DNA of 64,000 nucleotides, taken from the NCBI GenBank assembly GCA_037951105.1, contig JBAMJV010003763.1, forward strand, positions 7,501 through 71,500, read 5' to 3'. Both the position numbers and the translations under genes were made by a program. Positions 1 through 13,701 of this stretch are shown here, in pieces; the stretch's first letter is position 1, and every line of letters starts with the position of its first letter. Source of the DNA: Echinarachnius parma (Eukaryota; Echinodermata; Echinoidea; Clypeasteroida; Echinarachniidae). The notes beneath the pieces were generated by a model, which was not told the DNA's origin, did no database searches, and saw nothing but the letters and a program-made list of their open reading frames with translations.

Positions 1-224
1 AAGGGGGGTGGGGGAGGGGGTAGTCGTAGGAAATTTTTCATAGCCGAGGCCGGACATTTTCGACATTTTTGAGGCCGAGACCAGGGTTATGCGCACTTTT
101 CGAGGGGCGTGACCAGCGATAATGACGGTCGAGACCGAGGGGTTGAACCAAGAACCAACCCCCCCCCCCCCCCTGTGTACGCCTATATGTGCGTAACTAT
201 GTGGTTGTATACATAAATGTATAT

Positions 225-560
225 ACAGTATGTTTATTTGTGAATACGATGTGAATATTTGTGAATATGGATGTTGTTTGTGTAACTTAAATTGAATGAG
301 CATGTCTGAAAATTGGTCACCCATAAACGAAATTGAATGCACAAAGAAGCGATTGCCCAGCTTACCGTATTAAATTGAATGCCCATTTGTTGAAAATATC
401 GCCCAATGATGAAATCGAATGCCCATTTGCGAATTTGAATTTCGCGATTTGACATTTGGGTGCCCATATACGAATGTGGATGCTCGGAATATGAATTTGA
501 ATGACCAAAGCGACTCATCCACGGCAGTTGCACGAAATTGAATGCTCATAAACGAATTTG
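225..560. repeat. Degenerate short tandem repeat
   Basis: Variants of a word like 'cgaaattgaatgcccat' recur every 20-40 bases (near 290, 330, 373, 413, 435, 500, 535). Spacing is irregular and copies are diverged. No open frame of interest; probably an old satellite fragment. Confidence 0.5.
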
Positions 561-1155
561 GGCGCGTAAAGTAGGAAATTGGCCGGGAAAACCTATATTA
601 ATTGCCTGGTATAATTATATTTTAGCTCGAATGGGCATTGTATTGTGCCTGTGACACACAGAACGCGCTTTGAATCAAATTAATAGAAATTCGCAAACTG
701 AACAAAAGTGGGTGAAATACAAAGTAGCATAGCGCCCCCTTTCGTTCATGTTGCTTGACTTTCGGTGATAGAAGAAACAAACAACAACCATTATTTTTGT
801 TTTGAAGTGTTCTCTGCGTTAAAAAAAAAGAAGTTTTTTACCTTTCCAGAATTTGTATATCGAATTCAGGTATATCTTTTTGTTCATTATCATATTGCAT
901 TGCAATAACATTACAATATCACGAAAATCTGATCGGGTCTGGAAGGTTGGTGCGAGGGTGAAAATCACGTTTGTCTTTCGCGCAGTTGTGATTTGATTAA
1001 TCCAAACTACGAATAATGATTAACACAATTCACTTTTTGTAAATACAAGAGGCCTATATTATTAGATTTGTGTAACTCTAATGAAAAAAAAGAAAATAAA
1101 AGAAAAAGACGTACATGCACACACTCATATTGATAATAATATATAGGCCTATACT

Positions 1156-1591
1156 ACAACATGTCCCAAAATGAATTACAACGGGACTTTCTGCAACGAT
1201 AACTTTAAAGATAGTAGATCAATCAGAATGATATTTCAGGGTATGAAACTATAACTTATTACCTACATCTTGCAGAAAAACCTATTCGATTTGCTTCCGT
1301 GGTCATGGAGAATGAGGATCTTTTGTCAATCATGTTAGATGTCCCTTCCCTCCAGGTTTTGTAATGTAAGGAGACGTGTTGTCCATTGTGTTCACGCGTT
1401 ATGAACGAAAATGGACACATGACAAAAGATCCTCATTCTCCATGACCACTGAAGCAAATCGAATAGGGTTTTATGCAAGATGTAGGTAATAAGTTATATT
1501 TTCATACCCTGAAATATCATTCTGATTGATCTACTATTTTAAAGTTATCGTTGCAGAAAGTCCCGTTGTAATTAATTTTGGGACATGTTGT
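1156..1591. mobile_element. Long inverted-repeat element (~172-nt arms)
   Basis: The left arm 1156-1327 begins 'acaacatgtccc'. The right arm 1421-1591 is its near-perfect reverse complement and ends 'gggacatgttgt'. The unpaired spacer 1328-1420 is unrelated. No coding capacity, so a non-autonomous fold-back element or MITE. I could not define a target duplication with confidence. Confidence 0.7.
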
Positions 1592-3796
1592 ATATGCATG
1601 GGGGTAATAAAAAATTGATATCGATAACAACTATTTACGTCCTATATTCAGCTCGCCTATTAGGCATAATTGGAGAAAATATTAATTAAATCTAATTGGT
1701 ATAACAAATAATGACCATATGGATCGGATATTATAGGGATATAATAATGTGCAAAATATCTGTTGCTAATTTTATCAATTTAGAATTGCATATTATGCAT
1801 GCGGGAAATGTCCATTAAAATGTACGGGATTACTCATTCACGAGTTGTGACAATACCAATGGCGTAGCTGCTATTGGAAATGGAGGAGGGGTTGCGGGCG
1901 GCAAGTGATATATGATATTATATATATTTTTAAATTGATTTATTCATTAAACAAAATCATATGTTGCCACACCCCTGTGCATTGGTGTTTACTCTCCATA
2001 AAGCTCACTGTCCTTGCACTGCTCCCCCCCCCCCCCCCCCCCACTCCCATTCCTATGCCCTCCTGTGCAAGAGGAAAATACTTACAACAAATAACGGTAT
2101 GCTGATTGTTAGTTTGTTATCATCAGAGATTGCCTCACTTCGCCACCTCGCCCCTCCCCGCCTCCCCCGCCGCCCCTCATTCTAAATCGTCCCCGGTTAT
2201 GCCAATGACACTGACCATAATGATAAGTCACCATTCGTTGACCACTTGAACCCGTTTTTAGGACAGCTATGGACGTTATTAATTATGCTATACCTATGTG
2301 CCTCTCCCTTTCCCCTGGTTAATAAGACCAATTATTGCCCGGCCAAAATGAAAGTGTCAGAAAATGCTAGCCGTTATACAATCAGCATAACAATAAGCTC
2401 TCTATATAATAATATGTCGAGCTGAAAAACAAACAAAGTGTAATTTCTTGTCATCATATTTTTTAGCGCTCGAAGTTTGTTGATATTTCCTCTGACTCGA
2501 TCAGGCAACTTATTACTTTTAATATATATTTGTTTAATAGTAAGTGGCCCCAAACCGTGAATGCCCCCTCGCTTCAAAATATAACAAATAAAATGCTGCA
2601 TTTTATTTTCAGTATTTCCGATTCCGGCGACCACACTAAGTTGTGCATCCGTATAAGGCCCTATAATATTGTTTGTAATTGGCAAGCATTTATTTGAAGA
2701 TATAATATAAATTAGTGTAAATCTGAAATTCCTATATTTCATGATAATTATTCCAAGTATATGATCCTCATAATTGTTGACTCTGAAATAAGGTTACGAC
2801 CCATAATAACTCGGACACGAGAGGACGTATGGGTGAAGGTGAATCGTTTCCGAGTTCCACAAAATAACCCCTTTTTTAAAAGAGTTATCAATTTGCTGAA
2901 TACATTCAAATCAAACAGTTTTATTTTACAGATACCAATTCGTCCCGACACCCGATAATAAAATGTATTTCCTTTTGATATAGTATTCCTATTGTCATCA
3001 AGCGGTTAGAGTTCACGCGGTAGCCAAGATAACACATTTGTATTTGTCTTCTGGGACCTATATGAACGTGATGGCCGTAACCTAAATTGAGACGTCATCA
3101 AAGTACAAAACAAATTACCAAGGTTAGAGTTTGGTGTTTCTTTTGTATATAGAGATCATATTTTATTGCTTGTGCCTAAAGCAGTTTTTAGTTTACCGTC
3201 TATTGAGGATGGTGCATTTAATAGGCCTTTTCTCTTTTGAGGGGTGGGTGCATGGATTTATGGAGAGCAAGAAAGATGACCCGTATATTTCACATCCGAA
3301 TACGAGGAGAAGGGGGGAATAATGTCTTTAGGGTAACTGATAACGAATTGGGTCATATTAAAAAGCATAAATCCTACCACGAAATTGGGGTGGGAGTGGC
3401 TAGTATTTAAAAAAAAAGGTCAAATTATCCCGGAGTTGAGAAGGACATGGTTAGAATGTTTAGAACAATTTTTGGGGGCAGTATAATCAGAGAGATGGGA
3501 AGACCCACCCACCTCTCTGGTATAATCATAATGGCGTAATCTGTATAAATGGCATATGTAAACGTGCCCCTCGTAGGTTTACAAAACATGTTATCATCCC
3601 TATCATCCTCTTTTCCATGTTACACCAAAATACCAAAACAACAACAACAATCGCATTTTCCATGTTATCATCAAGCCTAGTATAAGAGCTCATAGGGGTA
3701 GCGGTACGTGGATGGGGTGCTTTATTACACCCCTTTTGTATGAGAGCATTGTATGAATCACTCAATCGCATCGATCGGCCAAAGTTTCCAAACGTG

Positions 3797-4085
3797 TATA
3801 AAGGTTACCGTACTGGTACCGTACGAATGCGTGCATCCGTATGCATAACAACTTGCATGCTTTTCTCATCACTGTCAAACTCACTCAAAACGTGTTCCGC
3901 CTGCGTGTGTATCCCCGCAGAGACTTGGAAACCTATGCTTGAATTTTGCCAGTTTTAACTACTATTTGTTCGTAGAATCCACGAACTGCAACATCTTTCC
4001 GTAAATCATCATTCGTTCATTCGTCTCATCTGTTAAAGGTAAGCTAAACAGCTATATTACCGCTAGAATCCCTCTTGTTTTACAG
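3797..4085 (+). promoter_or_regulatory. Speculative alternative promoter and untranslated first exon
   Basis: A TATAAA word at 3797-3802 lies in a locally CpG-richer patch. Downstream, 4030-4038 ends with a strong donor (AAAG|gtaagc). Only 47 nt later a pyrimidine-rich acceptor (ttgttttacag) ends at 4085. No long ORF crosses the junction, so if transcribed this would be 5' UTR. LMO7-family genes are known to use internal promoters, but nothing here ties the patch to the downstream exons. Chance is a real alternative. Confidence 0.2.
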
Positions 4086-5575
4086 GCATGATTGTCGGAG
4101 AGCGCATAGTTTTTTGAAAGCCCTAACAGAACACATGAGAGGAAGCTACGGGTGCTGTACCAGAAGCAGTGGGCTAGTTTCCCGTGTGTTGTCCTATTGC
4201 TTCCGTACATTCCGTGTGTGGCATCGATATCAGTGCTGCTACTTTTCTGTTGGTGTTAACGAATTTGATTGCTTCTGTTTGCATTAAATGATATCTTCGT
4301 TTTCGGTGAAAAAAGAGAACGACATGGAGGGGCATGTGGAATGTGTATTTTTGTCTTTCCAAAGTAATAAAAGCCCTCGACTGCATGCTCGTGAACATTA
4401 TTCATTGAATGTTTACTTTTGCTTGAAACTTTGAAAAATTGAAACTGAAAAATCGTCATCGCTAGTGGAGGTTTGTCTTATTCTTAAAGTTAAATTCATA
4501 TGAAACACATAATTATCAGTTACAGTAGAGAAAATGTTTTCTTAATTATGATGTTCATAATTTATTTTCAACCTGTCAGCGACTAACATTAGTAATAATA
4601 GTAACAACCAACACAACTCAAAACAAATACTTTGAAAAAAGAAGCCGAAAAGGTGATGACAATTTTGTTGTTGTGACTGTTCCTTAAAAAAAAGAAAGTT
4701 TCAGTTTAAATTGATTGTGACGTTTGCGCGGACATACACTGTATTGCACAGCCGAGAATGCCATTAAGGCATTATTTACAAACTGATTTAAGCCATGGCA
4801 TAAGTAATTTTGGTTAGTTCCATTCACATAATTCACTGATTTTGTCCAATTCAGCTCAGACACAGACAAAGTGTCAAAACTTTCTGATTTATGCTTTTTA
4901 CAATGCACCCATTTTGCTCAAACTTCAATCACAGATTATTCTTTTGATTTATTTTCTTCTTAGTGGAAAACAGTTTTGAGGTTTTCATTGTCCTGTAAAT
5001 CAACTTGGTTTGACACTGAGATAACATTACAGTCATTAGTTTCTACAAGTGTAATTTATTGTTGATGACCTGTTACATTTCAGTATATTTTTTCTTTCTT
5101 TATTGGGTTGACATTCTAAAGAGAATACAGTTGTGGGATGTTTACTTAATTCTGTTAAAAACAAGTTTGTAAAGTTGTGCAGTAATAATAATATACACTG
5201 AAGAAATATGAAAATACTTCTGCACAAAGTGTGCATTTGAAGTACCTCAAACATTCATGTAAGAAGAAGCTTGTTCACCTTGCCTGTTTTTTACATTTGT
5301 AGTTTTGACTTTTGAAAATATGCAATAAGAAGTGACTTTGTGGAATTATGGCCCTTGTTGAATTTCACGGTCCCGATACAAATTGAAAGTGACAAGTTGT
5401 CACGATTATTGCTTCGGAGTTGATTATTTTACCAGGAGATTTATCAGATTGACCAACATTGGGAAATAAATTGGTTGGAATAGTTTTGTGGGGGCATGCA
5501 TGCAAGGTCAAAGTCAAGTTTGTACTTGCCCCGCCTTTCTTTTGACGATATCTTCTTACATCTGACAGCGTATTA

Positions 5576-5788
5576 AGCCCGGCGCAGACAGAGCCGACTC
5601 GACCCGATCCGACTGGTTTCAATCAGGCTAGAGTTGGGCCCGGTCGGTCGGAGCAGATTTATCGTGTTGAATCGGCCCCAACTGGCATCCGACTGTCTCT
5701 CGACTGGCAAAATGTGTGTCGCGAGGCACTGAAAATTGAGCCGATCGGAATGACAACCAGTCGAGTCGGCTCTGTCTGCGCCGGGCAT
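5576..5788 (-). mobile_element. MITE family A, copy 1 (inverted orientation)
   Basis: The ends read AGCCCGGCGCAGACAGAGCC and its reverse complement, with TA on both outer sides (5574-5575 and 5789-5790). The interior matches the other three copies only when reverse-complemented. It is shorter and more diverged than they are. TA duplication suggests a Tc1/mariner-type transposase. No coding content. Confidence 0.8.
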
Positions 5789-6649
5789 TATACCATGTAA
5801 GAGACTAAATAGTGACTCAGATTAGAGGAGTGGACTAGAGAGAGAGATAGAGAGAGTGAGAGGGGGAGGAGAGACGAAAAAAAAGAGGAGAAAACAATAT
5901 TTGACAACCACTAAAATACAGTGGAAACTATTAATAATGATGAGATTTGGCCTTGGGACCATGATAATTATATGGTCTTGTAAATATCAGGAATCTTATT
6001 TGTTAACTATCGGGGTAAACAAGAAAAAAAAGAAAAAAAAGGTTTTACCAGTAAAATTAGCTTGTTGTAAGTGTGATTTGTTAACCTCTTGACTACAGGA
6101 ACCGGGTGACCTGTGTACAAAGTCTATGGGGTATGTTATAATCTCTATTATAATATAGAGCTCTATTTATAATGAGATTTCCGTTTTTCCATGTTGTATG
6201 TAACATGTATGTCAAAGGTTTACATCTATAGATTTACCTTAGGAAGGTATGTGAAATTTTGCTCATAAAAATATAAATCCACCAGACAATTTATTCATCA
6301 ACATTTCAGTGAATATTTTATGAATGCAAAGGTCATTTACACAATGTATTTAAACCTGTTAAAGCAAATGATCTGTTATTGTTAATTTATTTTTAGAAGT
6401 TACATGGCATAGTAAAAAAAAATCTGAAGGAGCCTTGTCACATGTATTTTCCAGGTACATCACCAGGCATATTGTGCTCTTGTCCATTGTTCGACTCTGC
6501 CCCTTTGTTCCCAGGAATGTACATGAATTCTGGCTTCCTTTATTATCTCTTTTGAGTATTTACCCCAGCCCTGCTCCTAGTCCTAGTCCTACCCCACCCC
6601 TTTGTGATAAGCCCCCACTAGGCCCACTTCTTCCCCTTTGTATCCCCTT

Positions 6650-6965
6650 TGTGTGATTTGTCTGGGTCTTGTCTGCATGTTGATGCCTATTAGAATGGGG
6701 TCATTGATTTAGTTTGTAGGTGTCATGCATGCACAATACAAAAATTGTTTCGGGGAGGGGGTTGATAATGAAGTCAGTGTGTGTGTGTGTGTGTGTACAT
6801 GTATGTGTACATTGTACATGTGTGTGTGTGTGTTATAATCCCTTTCTTCTGCCCCTTTGTTTGATTTGTGTAGGTCTGTTGCATCCATGGGATAATTATT
6901 TAGTTTGTAGGTGTCTGATAATGAAGTGTGTTTGTGCGGTTTTGTGTGCATGTTCGTATGTGAGT
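6650..6965. repeat. GT microsatellite inside a ~200-bp tandem duplication
   Basis: Runs of GT at 6776-6797 and 6820-6832 lie between two copies of a segment containing 'cccctttg...gattt' and 'ttagtttgtaggtgtc' (near 6640-6725 and 6850-6915). Non-coding simple repeat plus local duplication. Confidence 0.65.
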
Positions 6966-7088
6966 TATAATTTAGGGGTGTAGGGGGAGCCTCATTTTTC
7001 AAAATATGGTATGCTGGTAATCTTAAAAGAGAGTACATTGAGACTGAGAGCATATGTGATGGTGATCTATTGCATGTTCACTAGAGTA

Positions 7089-7259
7089 GTGGACTGGTAC
7101 TTCATGGTATAGTTTTCAACATTCTCAGTCGAGTTCCAACAATTATGAATTTGACCTACATTATTTTGGTATTCATAAATACTCAACTGAGATGGTTGAC
7201 TGAACAAGGAGTGACTGTGGGGGCTGGCCTAATCATCATCCCATTAGGTACCAGTCCAC
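7089..7259. mobile_element. Small inverted-repeat element
   Basis: The ends gtggactggtac (7089-7100) and gtaccagtccac (7248-7259) are perfect 12-base inverted repeats about 170 bp apart. No coding content. Likely a MITE; family unknown. Confidence 0.45.
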
Positions 7260-7336
7260 AAGTGAACATGAATATATGGTTGATTATCACTTGCACTATA
7301 ACATGCAATACATACACCATTTAGAGATAATCTCTA

Positions 7337-7576
7337 AAGCCCGGCGCAGACAGAGCCGACCCGACCCGATCCGACTGGGTTTCAGCCTTATTAACTCGGT
7401 ATGCGTTGCCTCAGGTAATTTAGCCTCAGGACTCCGGTTTTGTCAGTCAGGAGCCAGTCGGAGGTCATTCGAGGCCGATTCGACATGTTGAATCGGCTCT
7501 GACTGAGCGAAACTGACTCTAGCCTGACTGAAAAGCAGTCGGATCGGGTCGAGTCGACTCAGTCTGCGCCGGGCTT
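7337..7576 (+). mobile_element. MITE family A, copy 2
   Basis: About 240 bp. Terminal inverted repeats begin AAGCCCGGCGCAGACAGAGC, flanked by TA duplications at 7335-7336 and 7577-7578. The interior includes a short palindrome around 'cgacatgttgaatcgg'. Same family as 5576, 33820 and 47988. Confidence 0.85.
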
Positions 7577-8439
7577 TAGAGGTGTAACGATTGAACTCGA
7601 TGTACCGGTAGTCTTTGAATATAACTTTGTCTTCAGTCTTAAGTCAATTTATGGGACAATGACCAGCAGTGACCAACATGAATAGACGCAGCCTTGAATG
7701 GTGCGTGTCCAAAAGTGAAGCATAATCATCGCGTCTTGTTAGTCATCATAGAAATATGCCTGTGGCAGTTACACACCTGTAGGTTTGGCAAAAAGGATGT
7801 TTTTCTCAGAAGATTTTGAATAAATATTCATGAGATGATTGTGTGACAAATATCAACTCAATGACTCACTGTACATTGTTATTGTTCTGCTCAGTTGTAA
7901 TATGAGAGAATTATGATATTGCTATGATTTTGAGAATCATTATTTGTCTGGTAAGGAGAATAGTCTGCCGCTCACAATTACTGTAGAGTCAAGCATGTAC
8001 ATGTACATGTAGACTAGTTCTTGGAAGCCGTTTGATCAAATCAGTGGACAGTTGAGTGGAGTATTGTGTCAGAACACCAGAATTAAATAGATTGACATGT
8101 ATCTATAGGACAATGACCAATGTATGACTGACTGAGATGTCCCAAATAAACTCGGATAGTAAGATAAATGTTGTTGTTTCATTTTTCTTTGAATATTTTC
8201 AGCCAAAAATTCACAGCCTTTAAGTGTGCATGCAAAATATGCATACATCATGTACATGTGATTGCATTTTTTTGTGGCAAGTTGAGTGATCCTTTAATTT
8301 GTACGGTCGTTTCATGTACATTTGAATAATACAGTTTTATTTTAATGTAGCTTTGGCATTTTGTTTTTAATTTTTTGCAAAAATATTCATTAATGTTTTT
8401 GAACAATTTGGTATAAAATTGATGTTTTGCTAGTGCCAT

Positions 8440-8835
8440 ATTTACTTTTGTTTTATAGCAGTGTGGAATTGATCGATATACTTGTGTAGACATGCCAAAT
8501 AGAGGAGGTGCACACAAAAACAAGATGAAGTGTTTAAAATACTGAGCAATTTGGAACATCATTGATATTTCGCTAATTATGCCTTCTTTAATGATGGTTT
8601 TTATAGCAGTGTGGAATTTGTTCAATATACTTGTGTAAACATGCTAAATAGGTCACAATCACACAATAACATGATGAAGTGTTTAAAATACTGAGCAATT
8701 TGGAACATCATTGATATTTCGCTAATGCCTTCTGTAATGATGGTTTTTATAGCAGTGTGGAATTTATTCAATATACTTGTGTAAACATGCTAAAAAGAGC
8801 ACAATCACACAATAACAAGATGAAGTGTTTTTAAA
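8440..8835. repeat. Three tandem copies of a ~147-bp unit
   Basis: The phrase 'tttatagcagtgtggaatt' recurs near 8453, 8600 and 8747, and the sequence between repeats is highly similar (for example 'gatgaagtgttt', 'ttggaacatcattgatattt'). Non-coding local satellite. Confidence 0.8.
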
Positions 8836-9051
8836 AATACCACAGACTGGGGCGGAACAATCCCACACCCTCGATAAATAGAAAACTTGTTACAAGTACA
8901 GAGTAGATGACAGAATTTCTGCCCCGATTGGCATAGTTTGTATTTGTTGAGTAAATTGCAAGTTCAATGGTGGAGCAGGTAAGGATCTCAGGTTTGTAAT
9001 TGATGCCATGATTTTGAGAGTAAGATCAAATACTTGTTTTGTAATTTATGA

Positions 9052-9260
9052 TGCAGGGGGAAAAAAAATAAATGTACTGTATCTTTCGGGGCTACTTTTC
9101 AAGCTTGCCTGCATGAAAATAACACAAATTTGTTTTGCAATTGAATTATATGCAAATTTATGGGGGCTCTTTTCTGATTTTCGGGGGGCAGGGGCTCTTT
9201 TTGTCATTCGGTCCATTTCGGGGGCGAAATTCGCCCTGATCCCCGCAAATTTGTTAACTG
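9052..9260. repeat. Dispersed G-rich repeat ('ttcgggggc' family)
   Basis: Contains runs such as 'ttcgggggcgaaattcgcc' and 'ggggctactttt'. Related sequence recurs near 16225-16400 (opposite strand), 23100-23260, 23376-23470, 33120-33400 and 43390-43550. I cannot define ends. Open frames through it are repeat translations, not genes. Confidence 0.55.
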
Positions 9261-9615
9261 ATTCATGGACATACTTCCCGATAGTTGCCATGTTTGCTAT
9301 GTCATCAGTCCAAAGCATCTACATGTACATGTAGCTTCAATGCCTAAAGAATGTGTAAATAAAATATTATTGTTCCTGTGACTGTGCATGTACATTTAGT
9401 ATTGAATAATTTATTTTGTAAATAACATTCCAGACAATGTACAATGTACAACAGATTAGAATGTAGACTTATACTTATAGTACTTGTGATTGTGTCCTTT
9501 CTTTTTTTAACTGTCTATTTATTACTTGACTCCAATTATACATGTATCTGGTTGAAAATGTACACAATATTTGTTTTCTTCAAAATAAGAACGAGGTTAG
9601 ATGTATATTTTATTT

Positions 9616-9835
9616 GAACGTTATCAATGTTAGTAAAACAAGCTTCAGTGTTGTAACTTACTGAAAACGTTATTTGGCTTCTGGAAGTTCTGGGTCCCCA
9701 ACAATTTTTCTTTGCAAATTTGTATATTTTTTTGAACGTTATCAATGTTAGTAAAACAAGCTTCAGTGTTGTAACTTACTGAAAACGTTATTTGGCTTCT
9801 GGAAATTCTGGGTCCTCAACAATTTTTCTTTGCAC
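9616..9835. repeat. Tandem duplication, period 118
   Basis: The segment starting 'gaacgttatcaatgttag' at 9616 is repeated from 9734 with only a few differences over about 100 bp. This is a recent local duplication in non-coding DNA. Confidence 0.85.
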
Positions 9836-10394
9836 ATTTTCTTTTACATTCACTTACGTCTTACTCTTAGTGAGTAAAGCATTGAGTCTGTGGTAATGAT
9901 GCTGTAGACATTGGACATTTAATATTCAAATTTCTTCATTTTCGTTTGTAGGAAAAATGGGTGGGGAAGGGTACATAATGTATATATATGTACATATAAT
10001 ATTTATTTGTTGTAGTAGATACTCATAATTTTAATTAAACAATGATGGCCAGTGACATATAATATGCCACTTTCAAATATCTCCCATTCCGCTATGTCCC
10101 AGTCCCTCCCAAGGTTTTGAACTGCCGTGTCTCTACTGACAGGGTTCTTTTGTCCCAATGTACACAGTGAAAAGCAAACCACCAAATTCTTACAATTCAA
10201 AAGAATGTCATGGAATCCGTTAAATAAATAAATTGTACCCAATTTCCCCCTTTCTCGTACTTGCATGCACAAAGCAGGGGGGTATAGGGTGTACAAGTTG
10301 AGGTCTGTTATTGCGGGTAAAACCTTACAAACTTGAGTAGAATTCGCAAACAAATTTGTTGAAAAAATAGTAGTCCACCTTGCTTCCTCGACTT

Positions 10395-10491
10395 AACCTG
10401 TTCACGACTGGTCCCCAAAATAGTCGAGCAGGGGCGTATGAAGAATGCGCTTTATAGTTTATACCAAGATCAAAACGTCTTGAATGGGTTA
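10395..10491. mobile_element. Short TTAA-ended element ('ttcaggacgg' family)
   Basis: Begins ttaacctgttcacgactggt and ends gtcttgaatgggttaa. Related material lies near 33060-33475 and 59848-59937. The terminal inverted repeats and TTAA ends suggest a tiny non-autonomous DNA element. Confidence 0.5.
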
Positions 10492-11067
10492 AAATGTAAT
10501 ACCCTGTGCTTGTATTCCCTGTAATTTATGAGAATTGATGAGAATTTGCATTTTCCCCACACAACCAACTTTCTGTTGATGATCTTCGCCATTAAATCCT
10601 CCGTTAAGTACTGCCCGATATAATGTTAAGATGCCAGGCTTAAGAGGGGAATTGTGGGCATTCTGAATTTCTAATCTCGCAGGCTTTTCGAGGGGATTTG
10701 AGGCGAGCAGGCTCTTTCAACAAGGTGCTTAATGTATTTGGAAACGTTATCTTCCTAAGAGTTGCTGTGTCACAGTTCAGAATTGTGTTTACAAAAAAAA
10801 TGGGAAAAAAGAAGAAAAAATGGAACGAAAGTACCGAAACCAGATTAGTCTTAGAAGTTTTAGAACACACATTTCTCTTTCTCTTACTTATTAAATACAA
10901 CATTCTCCATAGCATAGAGATCCACAAATGAATCATACAGGTTGACAATTCATTTAAAGAAATGCACAAATTGATGTTGAGTGAAACTAAATTATATTAA
11001 TTGGACGGGTGTACATTACACATATACATTCATAAAGAGGTTAATTAAGTTCATAAAATAATGTATG

Positions 11068-11227
11068 TACCGTATTTGTCGGTGTATTAACCGCTCCGGT
11101 GTATTAACCGCACCCCTAAAAAAAAAAAAAAAATGGTGGTTAATACGGTCGTGTATTAACCGCACCCCCTTTTTTTTTTTTTTTGGGTGAAAAAAAAGGT
11201 GCGGTTAATACACCAGCAAATACGGTA
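11068..11227. mobile_element. MITE with 'taccgtattt' termini
   Basis: Left end taccgtatttgtcggtgtat; right end atacaccagcaaatacggta. Internal subrepeats of 'gtgtattaaccgcacc' in both orientations surround A and T homopolymers. About 160 bp with no coding content. Confidence 0.75.
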
Positions 11228-13701
11228 GGTATTGTAATTGTTGTAGGGAAAACATGCACAGCATTCCTAGTCAGCAATTGTTTCCATAAATTCCCTGTCT
11301 CATATTGCATAATGTGAGTCATTGCTTTAATTTCCCATTTTCTTGAAAAATTAGCCATAAATACCTCATCAGCCCTAAGCTAAGGTCTTTCTCCTGTAAG
11401 TAAACGGAGATGCTTTGTCATTGACTACAACTGCATCCACACTAACTTTTTTTTCTCTACTGGCCCATACGGTCAAGTAAAATCATACATACTGTAGTTC
11501 AAATTTTACTTGCCCAAAGAGGAAATTTACTTGCCTGCTTACTTCAAATTAAATTAATTACATTCTACTCATTGTATTTGCAGAAATACCAGTTGCCCGA
11601 TGTTGTCCGATCGGGCAACCAAACTACACAACATTTCCAAAATTTGCCTTGCCCAACATCAATTTTTACTTGGCCCCGGGCAAGTGCGATCCCTGTGTAT
11701 ATTGTGTGAAAAAGAAACTACTTTGGGATAGCTGAACCAAATGGTGCATTTTTATTCACCATAAATTCTCAAAATACATTTACTGCGCTGCAAACAAATT
11801 CAGTGTCTGTCTCAAACATTGTGTGCCAAGCTATTTGTTTGTCTGACGTTATTCAAATATATTCATTCCTATTATGGCAACCGCAAAAATGCACTTGTCA
11901 ACTCCCAAATTTGTGTGAATAGTGTAAACGAGATTGAAAACTGAACTCGTAACCTTTGTATTCAGTGACAAATATATTATGTTCTGATAACATTTTAGGG
12001 AGAAAGATCATTTGCGTAAATACCGAATAATGGATCGTCCAACAATTTTGTCACTCTGGGGAAAAAAATGATAATAAAATGGCATACTTAGTTGTATTGT
12101 ATGCATGGCAATTCTTTATCAATCTCACATTTTTTATGATATGGTCAGTGAGATATTACGCACAAAATATGCTACTGTTTTTGAAGTGGGTCAATCACTT
12201 GATATATTGATTCTTTTTATCTAAAATTGTACTGACAGGTAGCAAAGATTTGTGATTTGCAAGTAAAATATAACCACTCTTTATTGGTGGAGTATAATTA
12301 AGTTGACCTTTTGTGGCTTTGTAAGTAGACTGTTTATTTATCAGTTCTTGTTGGGACAGGTCAGTTTCCTTATAATTATTCACTTACAACGTGGGTGATT
12401 AATGCAACAGGCACATAAATGACGTAGCTATGTTGTACCTACATTTAGTGCTACTGTGCAGCAGTATATATATATGCAATTGATTGTCTTTATCTAATCT
12501 TCCTGATCGGATCAACATGCCTGCAGAGAACAAGTTTGCATTAGAATTTGATGTCGTCATCGAGTCAAGACAACAATAAAAAAGAGAAGAAATTCCAATG
12601 ACTGCATCCTCCTGTGTATTTTGTGCATTTATGTAGACTAGACTAGAAATCATGAACACATAATTTAGTCTAGCACCTGTATTGACTCATGAAATTAACA
12701 TTTGATCAGTCAATATTTAGATGAACAGAAGACAGACCTACATGTACTTACAAGTAATCCCCAAGAAACCCAATTACAAACGTGCTTGTAACAGCTTGGA
12801 CAAAAGACCCTTGTTTTGCTTTGTACTATAATACAATGGCTATGTGACCAAAGAATAATGATGTTATCAACATAAAATAAAAAACATTTCAAATATTTGA
12901 TTCAAATTCAGCTTAAAGGGCAATGAAACTATGGCTTTTGGCTATTATTATCGTTTAGAGGGTGAACATACATTTTATTTGATACATAACTTGGCAATTT
13001 TGGCCTCCTGGATCCCATGAAATCCTTACGTGAACATACCCACATTTTACTAATTCTTACGGCGGCAAAAGGTAATGGGAGCGGCCATGTTCTTGTAATT
13101 GCCCGACATGCTTTGCAATCTCTGACGTGTGCGCTACGGGCCGAACAAAAAGCTTTTCACTGATTTGCAGACTCGTCAAAGCATCTACAAGTATTCAGAC
13201 AATGGTTTCAATAGGGCTTTTGAAATGCATTAGTGCATATATCACTGACCGTAAGTCCGCACACACCTAATAATGGCGGCCTCCAGTGTTCGCATGAATA
13301 GTGGTAAACCCGATCAGAGTTTTCACATATTTCTCCCAAAGCAGAAATCTGAGTCGGAGTAAAGTTATATATAATAAACAGGCATATTGCGATATTTAAT
13401 TTTAAATTGTTTCACATAGTACTCTCATTACAGTCATTTGTTTGTTAAAATAAATGTGATTTTTAAATATCAAAAATTGTATAAATTGAATTTGTATTTT
13501 TCACATACACTTTTGATGTTGTAGTTCAAAAGATTTTTTTGACAAAAATACTTCACATTTTACTTTTCAAATCATGTAATAAGAAGAGAGAAATCATAGA
13601 TCTGCAAAAAAGGGTTTCATTTATAGTCTCTCTTGGTGGAAAGTATAGTGTGATTTTACCATTGGTAACAAAATTGTCAACATTCGATAATTTTTTTATT
13701 A

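Noticed and set aside
2748-2958. Overlapping ORFs on both strands with 'tattttacag' acceptor-like word
   Set aside because: No homology, poor context and no partner exon; open frames on both strands suggest chance.
4075-4398. ORFs on both strands in the CpG-richer patch
   Set aside because: Neither frame has recognisable protein features; the only support is the mini-intron nearby, which yields no continuous frame.
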